From positions 62,873 through 126,872 of the forward strand of contig NZ_LMFA01000024.1 of assembly GCF_001426565.1 (NCBI RefSeq): DNA of 64,000 bases, read 5' to 3'. Below are positions 8,395 to 15,104 of the stretch, one piece after another (position 1 is the stretch's first letter; each line of letters starts with the position of its first letter). Origin of the DNA: Rhizobium sp. Root482. Lineage in GTDB: Bacteria > Pseudomonadota > Alphaproteobacteria > Rhizobiales > Rhizobiaceae. The position numbers were made by a program, and so were the translations under genes. The notes under the pieces were generated by a model, which saw only the letters and a program-made list of their open reading frames with translations, was not told the origin of the DNA and searched no databases.

Positions 8395-9507
8395 ATGTCA
8401 GACGCCATTGATCTTCGCTCGGCCCCCGGCCGGCGCCCTCGCTTTCGCCTGTTCCATCCCATTCTCGCAGGCGCGACGCTGCGCGACCGCCTGCTCGCCT
8501 GCCTCGGCGCGCTGGTCGGCATTGCGCTGACGGGCATGATCTGCGGTTATGTCTTTGGCCAGGGCGCCCATCTGCCGCTGATCGTCGCCCCGATCGGGGC
8601 ATCGGCGGTCCTGCTCTTTGCGGTTCCCGCAAGTCCCCTGGCGCAGCCCTGGTCGATCATCGGCGGCAATACGATTTCGGCCCTGATGGGTGTCATCGCG
8701 GCAAACCTTATCCAGGACCCGATCCTTGCCATCGGCGTCGGCGTGTCGCTTGCCATCGGTGCCATGTCGTTCACGCGCTGCCTCCATCCGCCCGGCGGCG
8801 CCGCCGCCCTGACGGCGGTGCTCGGCGGACAGGTGGTGGCCGGCTGGGGCTTCCTGTTCCCGTTCGTGCCGGTCGCGCTCAATTCCTGCATCCTGGTCTG
8901 CGTCGGTCTGCTGTTCCACCGGATGGCGCGGCGCAACTATCCGCATGTCCCGCCCGCTCCGGCGGTCAATACCCATCAGACCCAGGATCCGCCGCCCTCG
9001 ACCCGGGTCGGCTTTCGGGAAGAAGATCTCGACGCGGCTCTCGTGGCCCTCGACGAAACCTTCGATATCGACCGGAGCGATCTCAGCCGGCTGCTGCACC
9101 AGATAGAGCTGCAAGCGGCGGTGCGCTCCCATGGCGATATCCGGTGCGCCGACATCATGTCCCGTGACGTGATCTCGGTTGGCGAGGATACCCCGACCGA
9201 AGAGGCGCGGGCCTTGCTTCTGAAGCACAATATCCGGACGTTGCCGGTCAAGGACAGGAACGGTCATCTGATCGGAACGGTAGGGTTGCGCGAACTCGCC
9301 GAGGCCGGCGATCATATCGGCCATCACGTCTCGCAGGCCGCCACCGCCTTCGCAACCGCGCCGGCGCTGAGCCTGCTGCCGGTGATGACGGACAGCAAGA
9401 CCCATGCGGTCATCGTCACCGACAATGACGGCCGCATTATCGGCCTGATCTCGCAGACCGACCTCCTGAGCGCGATTGCCCGCGCCCTGCCGAAAGCCGC
9501 TGCCTGA
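8395..9507 (+). CDS. HPP family membrane protein with tandem CBS domains
   Basis: This 370-residue protein starts with an HPP-family membrane domain (about residues 20-180, four to five hydrophobic segments). The family name motif is visible as TRCLHPPGGAAALTAVLGG near residue 130. A linker leads to two CBS domains (about residues 243-365; CADIMSRDVISV and then IVTDNDGRIIGLISQTDLL). CBS pairs usually bind adenine nucleotides and gate a transporter or enzyme. Some HPP-domain proteins have been linked to nitrite transport in plants and cyanobacteria, but a function here is not established. Confidence 0.85.
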   Translation: MSDAIDLRSAPGRRPRFRLFHPILAGATLRDRLLACLGALVGIALTGMICGYVFGQGAHLPLIVAPIGASAVLLFAVPASPLAQPWSIIGGNTISALMGVIAANLIQDPILAIGVGVSLAIGAMSFTRCLHPPGGAAALTAVLGGQVVAGWGFLFPFVPVALNSCILVCVGLLFHRMARRNYPHVPPAPAVNTHQTQDPPPSTRVGFREEDLDAALVALDETFDIDRSDLSRLLHQIELQAAVRSHGDIRCADIMSRDVISVGEDTPTEEARALLLKHNIRTLPVKDRNGHLIGTVGLRELAEAGDHIGHHVSQAATAFATAPALSLLPVMTDSKTHAVIVTDNDGRIIGLISQTDLLSAIARALPKAAA

Positions 9508-9564
9508 CGTGCAGCGAAGGCGATGCGACGCCTAGGCGCCCGATGGCGCCGGGCATGATCGATA

Positions 9565-10728
9565 TCAGGCTGCCGCGGCGTCGGCGAGGCTCGCACGGAG
9601 ATCTTCGAGAAGGTCGTCGGCCGCTTCCAGCCCCACCGACATGCGCACAAGTCCGTCGCCGATGCCGGCGGCCAGGCGCGCCTCCGCCCCCATCCCCACA
9701 TGCGTCATCGTTGCCGGATGGGCGACCAGGCTCTCGACCCCGCCCAGCGATTCCGCCAGCGTGAATATTCTGATCCCCGAAACGAATTTCCGCACGGCCT
9801 CCAGGCCGCCGGCCAGTTCGAAGCTCAGCATGGCTCCGAAGCCGGATTGCTGGCTCTTGGCGATGCCATGGCCGGGATGGCTGGCGAGCCCGGGATAATG
9901 GACGGCCGAGACTTGGCGTTGGCCGGCCAGGAATTCCGCGGTCGCCTGCGCCGTGGCTTCCTGTCGTTCGATTCGTGGAAACAGGCTGCGGATGCCGCGC
10001 AGCGTCAGATAGGCATCGAAGGGAGAGCCGGTCACCCCGGTCATGTTGGCCCAGCTCCGCAATGGCTCGACATCCTCTTCTGCGGCCGCGATGACCGCGC
10101 CGCCGACAACATCCGAATGGCCGTTCAGATACTTGGTCGTCGAGTGGATGACATAGTCGGCGCCGAGTGCGATCGGCTGTTGCAGCGCCGGCGACAGGAA
10201 GGTGTTGTCGACCACCAGTCGCGCGCCTGCTGCTTTCGCCCGCCGGGCAAGATCGCGGATATCGGTGATCCGCAGCAGCGGATTGCTCGGCGTCTCCACC
10301 AGCACAAGCTGCGGCGACAGCGCGAAGGCGGCCGACAGGGCCTCCCCATCCGCCTGGTCCACGAAGGTAACGTCGAAATGACCCTTGTCGCGGCGCGCGC
10401 ACAGCAGCCGATAGGTGCCGCCGTAGCAATCATGCGGAGCGACGATCCTGTCCCCGGGCTTCAACTGGTCGAAGACAAGATTGATGGCGGCCATTCCCGA
10501 GGAGGTGACGACGGCACCGGCGCCCTTTTCAAGCTTGGCGATTGTCTCGCCCAAAAGGTCGCGGCTGGGATTGGAGGTGCGCGAATATTCGTAGGCCTGA
10601 CCTTGCTCAAAGGTGGCGAAGGCATAATTGCTCGAAAGATAGAGCGGCGGCGTGACCGCCCCGAAAGCCGTATCCGTCGCAATGCCGTTCGCAGCCGCGA
10701 TGGTGCGGGCATCTCTTGGTTTGTTCAT
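9565..10728 (-). CDS. metB: Cystathionine gamma-synthase family PLP enzyme
   Basis: This 387-residue enzyme is of the Cys/Met metabolism PLP family. The PLP lysine lies in VIHSTTKYLNGHSDVVGGA, the cofactor-ring aspartate in LVVDNTFLSPALQQP, and the substrate-pocket segment is YEYSRTSNPSRDLLGETIAKLE. Cystathionine gamma-synthase joins activated homoserine and cysteine in methionine synthesis. Gamma-lyase and sulfhydrylase members are close in sequence, so the exact reaction is not certain. The gene is convergent with the HPP/CBS gene, and a hairpin lies in its leader (10760-10799). Confidence 0.8.
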   Translation of the reverse strand: MNKPRDARTIAAANGIATDTAFGAVTPPLYLSSNYAFATFEQGQAYEYSRTSNPSRDLLGETIAKLEKGAGAVVTSSGMAAINLVFDQLKPGDRIVAPHDCYGGTYRLLCARRDKGHFDVTFVDQADGEALSAAFALSPQLVLVETPSNPLLRITDIRDLARRAKAAGARLVVDNTFLSPALQQPIALGADYVIHSTTKYLNGHSDVVGGAVIAAAEEDVEPLRSWANMTGVTGSPFDAYLTLRGIRSLFPRIERQEATAQATAEFLAGQRQVSAVHYPGLASHPGHGIAKSQQSGFGAMLSFELAGGLEAVRKFVSGIRIFTLAESLGGVESLVAHPATMTHVGMGAEARLAAGIGDGLVRMSVGLEAADDLLEDLRASLADAAAA

Positions 10729-10759
10729 GTTCGTTCCTGTCTTCCGCCTGTCTCGTCAT

Positions 10760-10799
10760 CATCCTCATTCCGGCAATGTTACCGCGCGAATGAAGGATG
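10760..10799 (-). promoter_or_regulatory. Stem-loop in the leader of the cystathionine gamma-synthase gene
   Basis: The arms CATCCTCATTC (10760-10770) and GAATGAAGGATG (10788-10799) pair over 11 bp with one bulged base. An additional CGG/CCG pairing lies inside the loop. The hairpin lies 32-71 nt before the start codon on the minus strand. It may affect expression of the methionine gene. It does not match the SAM-II riboswitch pattern as I recall it, and no T run follows. Confidence 0.4.
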
Positions 10800-10929
10800 A
10801 CCCCTTTGCAAAGCCAGTATAATTTCTAGTTAGGCAATGACAATGGCCCATGGTTCTGCCTGCGGGAATTTCAGGCAAGGCCCGTCAGCACAAACTGTGG
10901 CAATCGAGGTTACGGAAGGAGATCGGAAA

Positions 10930-11139
10930 GTGGCAAAATATCAGATCGGAGACCATGTCACCTGGAATTCCGAAGCCGGTCATGTCAGCGGCAGGATCAT
11001 CAAGATCCACGAGAAGGATTTCGTCTACAAGGAGCACAATCGTCGTGCGTCCACTGAGGAGCCGCAATATGAGATCAAGAGCGACAAGACGGATCATATC
11101 GCCGCCCACAAGGAAGGCGCCCTCTCCAGGAAGAGCTGA
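10930..11139 (+). CDS. HVA1/DUF2945 family small protein
   Basis: This 69-residue protein begins with GTG at 10930, chosen because GGAAGGAG lies 8 bp upstream (10914-10921). The frame is open further upstream but has no such site. The sequence AKYQIGDHVTWNSEAGHVSGRI, followed by HNRRASTEEPQYEIKSDKT, is typical of the hypervirulence-associated (HVA1, Tudor-like) or DUF2945 family. It is mostly beta structure and lysine-rich. The molecular role is unknown. It is followed after 2 bp by the DUF488 gene, with which it should be cotranscribed. Confidence 0.75.
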   Translation: MAKYQIGDHVTWNSEAGHVSGRIIKIHEKDFVYKEHNRRASTEEPQYEIKSDKTDHIAAHKEGALSRKS

Positions 11140-11141
11140 TC

Positions 11142-11666
11142 GTGGCCGTCTATTCCGTCGGCCATTCGAACCGGACGTTTGAGGAGTTCGCCGACATCCT
11201 CGCCGATGCCGCGATCGATCTCGTTGTCGATGTCAGGACTTTTCCGCGCTCCCGCAGCAATCCGGTCTTCAATATCGATGTTTTGCCCGACAGCCTGCAA
11301 GAGCGCGGCATCGCCTACGAGCATTGGCCGGATCTCGGCGGGCGTCGAAAACACCAGGATGACGTGCCGGAAGCGTATAATGCGCTGTGGCGCAACCGAA
11401 GCTTCCACAATTATGCCGACTATGCGCTTTCGGACCCCTTCCAAGCTGCCCTGAAGGCGCTGATCCTGCGCGCTCAATCTTCCAATCTTGCCATGATGTG
11501 CTCGGAAGCGGTGTGGTGGCGCTGCCACCGCCGTATCATCACCGATCACCTGATCCTGCGGGGCCATTCCGTCCATCATCTGATGGGCAATGGCAGGATC
11601 GATCCGGCGAAGGTAACGCCCGGCGCCGTGCTTACCGATGAGGGCGAGGTTCTCTATCCGGGATGA
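11142..11666 (+). CDS. DUF488 family protein
   Basis: The 174-residue product starts with GTG 2 bp after the HVA1-type gene. It carries the DUF488 hallmarks: an N-terminal YSVGHSNRTFEEF, DVRTFPRSR, and a cysteine/tryptophan-rich C-terminal region CSEAVWWRCHRRIITDHL. The function of the family is not established. Its last 13 bp overlap the 3' end of the convergent truncated-haemoglobin gene. Confidence 0.8.
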   Translation: MAVYSVGHSNRTFEEFADILADAAIDLVVDVRTFPRSRSNPVFNIDVLPDSLQERGIAYEHWPDLGGRRKHQDDVPEAYNALWRNRSFHNYADYALSDPFQAALKALILRAQSSNLAMMCSEAVWWRCHRRIITDHLILRGHSVHHLMGNGRIDPAKVTPGAVLTDEGEVLYPG

Positions 11667-12082
11667 GCGACATCCGTATCGGCCGGCGGCCACGGGCGGT
11701 CGGGGCGGTAAAAGAGCGCGAGCTTCAGGCTTTCGGCAATCCGGGCCGCTTTCTCGCGGAAAATCTGCGCCACGTCTTCCTCGAACAATTCGTCGCAGCT
11801 CTGGCGGAACAGTCCGAGCCAACGGTCGAAAAGGCCGATCTCCAGCCCCTCGATGCGCTGGTGGACCGCAACCGGATTTCCCTTGTAGCGGCCCGTCGTC
11901 CGCACCACCGAAGACCAGAAGGCATACATGATGTTGAGATGTGGACCCCAGTCGCCCGGAATCGCGCGCTCGAAAATGGGACCGAGCACGGCGTCGGCGC
12001 GGATCTTGTCGTAGAAATTGTCCACCAGCGCCCGGATATCTTCCTCGGACACGATGCTATGGGTCGGTTCTTGGCTGCTCAT
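11654..12082 (-). CDS. Group III truncated haemoglobin
   Basis: This 142-residue globin has the group III (P-type) pattern: an N-terminal helix VDNFYDKIRADAVLGPIFER, then HLNIMYAFWSSVVRTTGRYKGNP and a proximal histidine in PVAVHQRIEGL. The tryptophan-containing segment LFDRWLGLFRQSCDELF follows. Such proteins bind oxygen or nitric oxide in the cytoplasm. The gene overlaps the DUF488 gene tail by 13 bp on the opposite strand, so the two messages end antisense to each other. Confidence 0.85.
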   Translation of the reverse strand: MSSQEPTHSIVSEEDIRALVDNFYDKIRADAVLGPIFERAIPGDWGPHLNIMYAFWSSVVRTTGRYKGNPVAVHQRIEGLEIGLFDRWLGLFRQSCDELFEEDVAQIFREKAARIAESLKLALFYRPDRPWPPADTDVAHPG

Positions 12083-12455
12083 CTAAGCCCTGCATCTACA
12101 CCATGCAGCCTTCCGCCGCCAGCGCCGCGGCAACGACGCGACAAAAGGTCCGCATGAGACATGGACCATCGAAGCCGTCCAAGGTGGTGCCGGCGTGGCT
12201 GTTGGCAAGCGGTCTGTCATGCGGGAATTGCCGTGCGGCTGTTATCGTCGTGCAAGGACGCGGCAAGCTCGGGCTCGTGAAAGAACCGGATTGAGGTTCA
12301 AAGGACTGTCCCATCCCCACATTGCCACCATATTCCTGGGGGATATCGAGGGATCACAACGATGCCGTCGAAGGCGGTCGTCCGGCACGAGCCTGCCGTC
12401 AGACCAACGCGCCGCGCCCTGCAGGGCGGCAACCGCGCAAAAACAAGGACCGCTT
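12083..12455. other. Gene-free spacer upstream of exoQ
   Basis: No convincing coding region was seen in this 373-bp spacer between the truncated-haemoglobin gene and exoQ. It should hold the promoters of both divergent genes. The one clear element is a perfect 14-bp palindrome, CGCCCTGCAGGGCG, at 12414-12427, ending 28 bp before the exoQ start. Confidence 0.5.
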
Positions 12456-13709
12456 GTGAGATTTGCAAAGGCCAGCCTGATCAGTCCGGGGCAGAACAGC
12501 GGCTTTGCCGTCCCCGCGATCGCCGTTTCCCTGTTCGTGTTCGCCTATTCAGCGCGGCTCGGCCAGGCGTCGATCCTCGTCTACTATGCGCTCTGGCTGC
12601 CGCTGGTGCTGGTCGATTACCGGCGCGTTCTCGGCGGCTACGGTCGATATGGGTGGATCTTCGCCTTTACCGTCTTTGCCTGCCTGTCCGTCTTCTGGTC
12701 GGCGGCGCCCTCCGTCACGGCCAGGGCATCGGTGCAATATCTGTCGCATGTCGTCTGCGCGCTCATCGCCATGCGCATGGTCGATACGGCAGGGCTTGTC
12801 CGCGGCATGGTCGCCGGCATTGGCCTTGTCCTCGTCTATTCCCTGCTTTTCGGCGTCTATCACTTCGATCCGCTGGATGGGACCTATAGTTTCGTCGGTG
12901 CCTTCGCCTCCAAAAACCAGTTGGGCCTCTACGCCTCCCTCGGTGTCTATTTCTGCTTTGCCGCTCTTTTCATGCTTCGCGAGCGCGGCCCGTGGCGCAT
13001 CGTCTGCATCCTCATCGGACTTCTGGCAGGCTATGCGCTCCATGCGTCCCAGTCGGCAACCTCGATGCTGACGACGGCGGCGGTTATCGGCGTCGGCCTG
13101 GGGCTTCAGGTTCTATCGGCGCTGTCGCCGCGACACCGGAAGATCGTATTTTCCATCGTGGTCCTTTCCGGCGGCGTCGCGGCCATCGGCGCGCTCCAGG
13201 GCGGTGCGGTCGATAGCGTGCTGGCGGTCTTCGGCAAGGATTCGACCCTGACCGGCCGAACCTATCTTTGGCAGCAGGGAATCGCGGCGGCACAGGCTTC
13301 GCCCCTCATCGGCACCGGCTACCAGGCCTATTGGGTCCAGGGGTTTTCGGAAGCGGAGCGGCTCTGGGAGGAATTCTATATCGGCTCGCGCAGCGGCTTT
13401 CATTTCCACAATACCTTCATCGAAACCATGGTGGAGACCGGTGTCATCGGCCTCTTGCTGTTGTGCATGGTGCTTCTTGTCACCTTCTGCGGCCATCTGC
13501 GGCGGCTGCTTTCCCGGCCGCGGGCCGTCGAGCCATCCCTGCTTTTCGGCGTGGCCGTCCTGCTTGTCATGCGGGCTTTCGTGGAGGTCGATATTCTCAA
13601 TCCTTATCACGTCGGGTCCTTCCTGCTTTATTTCGCAGCCGGGCGGCTGACGACAGCGGAAGTCCGCGCCCCGGCCGGGCAGTTCCGCCTGCAGGTGCCA
13701 TCCTATTGA
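12456..13709 (+). CDS. exoQ: ExoQ, polysaccharide polymerase (Wzy/O-antigen ligase family)
   Basis: This is a polytopic membrane protein of 417 residues from GTG 12456, which has AAGGAC just upstream. About ten membrane segments are visible. The Wzy_C/O-antigen ligase signature lies in the second half, in FGKDSTLTGRTYLWQQGIAA and then FHFHNTFIETMVETG. ExoQ works with ExoP and ExoT to assemble octasaccharide repeats into high-molecular-weight succinoglycan. It is followed 45 bp later by exoZ. In S. meliloti exoQ sits in the exoYFQ operon; here it is at the opposite end of the cluster from exoYF. Confidence 0.85.
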   Translation: MRFAKASLISPGQNSGFAVPAIAVSLFVFAYSARLGQASILVYYALWLPLVLVDYRRVLGGYGRYGWIFAFTVFACLSVFWSAAPSVTARASVQYLSHVVCALIAMRMVDTAGLVRGMVAGIGLVLVYSLLFGVYHFDPLDGTYSFVGAFASKNQLGLYASLGVYFCFAALFMLRERGPWRIVCILIGLLAGYALHASQSATSMLTTAAVIGVGLGLQVLSALSPRHRKIVFSIVVLSGGVAAIGALQGGAVDSVLAVFGKDSTLTGRTYLWQQGIAAAQASPLIGTGYQAYWVQGFSEAERLWEEFYIGSRSGFHFHNTFIETMVETGVIGLLLLCMVLLVTFCGHLRRLLSRPRAVEPSLLFGVAVLLVMRAFVEVDILNPYHVGSFLLYFAAGRLTTAEVRAPAGQFRLQVPSY

Positions 13710-13754
13710 ACGGCGATCGGCAAAGCGCAGGGGACAGGAGATGAGAGAGCAAAG

Positions 13755-14789
13755 ATGAAAACCATCTTCGGAATCCAGTATCTTCGCGCCCTTGCGGCGA
13801 TCGCCGTCGTGCTGTTTCACGCCGCCGAAAAAACCGGCCATTCCTTTGCCATCGGCGCGGCCGGGGTTGATGTCTTCTTCGTCATCAGCGGCTTCATCAT
13901 GTGGATGATCAGCGACCGGCGGGCGATGAGCCCGGCCGGCTTTCTCCTCGAGCGTGCCCGCCGCATTGTCCCGGTCTATTGGGCGGCAACGGCGGTCATG
14001 GTTCTTGGCGCCTTGCTCGGTCTTTTCCCGAATCTCACGCTCAGCCTCGAGCATGTGCTTGCGTCGTTGTTCTTCATTCCGGCGCACTCCCCGAGCAGCG
14101 GCGAAATCTGGCCGGTCCTGGTGCAGGGCTGGACGCTGAATTTCGAAATGTTCTTCTATCTGGTCTTTGCCCTGTCGCTCAGTCTCGCCCGGCGCTGGCG
14201 CCTTATCACCGTCGCCGCGCTTTTCGCCGCCCTGGTCGCCATCGGCGCAACGATCGACACCGGCAATGCACTCCTTTTCACCTATACGCGGCCGATCATG
14301 CTGGAATTCGTCGCCGGCATGGTCGTCGGGCAGATCTGGCTCAAGGGGAAAATTCCGGGGCAGGCAGTCGGGCTCGGACTGGTCATGTTCGGGATGGCTG
14401 GCTTCGCCATCATCGCCCTGTTCAAGCTCCCCTTTGACGTCCTGTCCTGCGGCCCTCTGGCCGTTGCCCTCGTCACCGGGGTTCTCTCGCTCGAAGCCGC
14501 CGGCAGGCTGCGCCCGTGGCGCGGCCTCGTCTTTCTCGGCGATGCCTCCTATTCCATCTATATCTGGCACACATTCGCGATCTCGGTGATCGCCAAGCTC
14601 GGCGCGGTGGCCGGCTTTCCCGCCGGCGCGGTTTTCGTCGCCGCCGTTTTCGGCGGCACTGCCCTGGGTTCCGCCGCCTATCTGCTGCTTGAGCGGCCGC
14701 TGGCGAAATATCTGAGGTCACCGAAATCCGCGCCCGGCTCAAATCTTGCGACTGCGGCAGCGAAAGAGGCGCCGCGTCTGTCTTCGTAA
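13755..14789 (+). CDS. exoZ: ExoZ, exopolysaccharide acetyltransferase (acyltransferase 3 family)
   Basis: The 344-residue membrane protein has the acyltransferase-3 start IFGIQYLRALAAIAVVLFHA, with the family's catalytic-type histidine, and GVDVFFVISGFIMW. About ten hydrophobic helices follow. The C-terminal 20 residues are polar. ExoZ adds acetyl groups to succinoglycan subunits. The position directly after exoQ matches the exoQ-exoZ order in S. meliloti. The start is preceded by a purine-rich GGAGATGAGAGAGCAAAG. Confidence 0.85.
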   Translation: MKTIFGIQYLRALAAIAVVLFHAAEKTGHSFAIGAAGVDVFFVISGFIMWMISDRRAMSPAGFLLERARRIVPVYWAATAVMVLGALLGLFPNLTLSLEHVLASLFFIPAHSPSSGEIWPVLVQGWTLNFEMFFYLVFALSLSLARRWRLITVAALFAALVAIGATIDTGNALLFTYTRPIMLEFVAGMVVGQIWLKGKIPGQAVGLGLVMFGMAGFAIIALFKLPFDVLSCGPLAVALVTGVLSLEAAGRLRPWRGLVFLGDASYSIYIWHTFAISVIAKLGAVAGFPAGAVFVAAVFGGTALGSAAYLLLERPLAKYLRSPKSAPGSNLATAAAKEAPRLSS

Positions 14790-14879
14790 GGCGGCTGTGC
14801 CTGGCCTTCCTTTGCCTTGGTCCCGGCCTGTTTGGTCAATAATGTCTTTGAAAGTGAAGGAAAGGCGGAGCGATCACCC

Positions 14880-15101
14880 TTGGCCCATGTCACGCACCGT
14901 TACGAGAATTTCCGCAGGAACGGCATGCGCGGCTGGGCGCGTTCGCAGCCGCGCCTTCTGCACCCGCTGTGGCTGATCGTCGGCCTGATCGAATATATGG
15001 CGTTCAGCCTTCTATGCCTCGCAGGCCTTGCCGTCGTCATCGTGCTGATGGCGCTGGTCGCCCTTTCGGGTCTTGATCGGCCCGAACCGCCGGCGCGCTG
15101 A
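14880..15101 (+). CDS. Small membrane protein of unknown function between exoZ and exoP
   Basis: I do not recognise this protein. From TTG 14880, with GGAG nine bases upstream, it has 74 residues; ATG 14925 (AGGA upstream, 58 residues) is a second candidate start. A basic N-terminus is followed by a hydrophobic stretch from LLHPLWLIVGLIEYM through LVALSGL that can form one long or two short membrane helices, then a polar tail. It follows exoZ on the same strand and ends 3 bp before the 3' end of exoP, so a role in polysaccharide export is possible but unproven. Confidence 0.5.
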   Translation: MAHVTHRYENFRRNGMRGWARSQPRLLHPLWLIVGLIEYMAFSLLCLAGLAVVIVLMALVALSGLDRPEPPAR

Positions 15102-15104
15102 GGA

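Noticed and set aside
10819..10824. TATAAT on the plus strand as a promoter for the HVA1-type gene
   Set aside because: No -35-like hexamer lies at a normal distance, and TATAAT is not a strong predictor in this high-GC genome.
10729..10836. SAM-II riboswitch before the cystathionine gamma-synthase gene
   Set aside because: The pseudoknot pattern and conserved loop sequence I remember are not there; only a bulged hairpin is.
12096..12320. A 74-codon minus-strand frame upstream of the truncated haemoglobin gene
   Set aside because: It has no ribosome site, no family resemblance, and lies in the expected promoter region.
13113..14570. A 485-codon minus-strand frame over exoQ and exoZ
   Set aside because: It mirrors two membrane protein genes, giving a charged protein without any family pattern.
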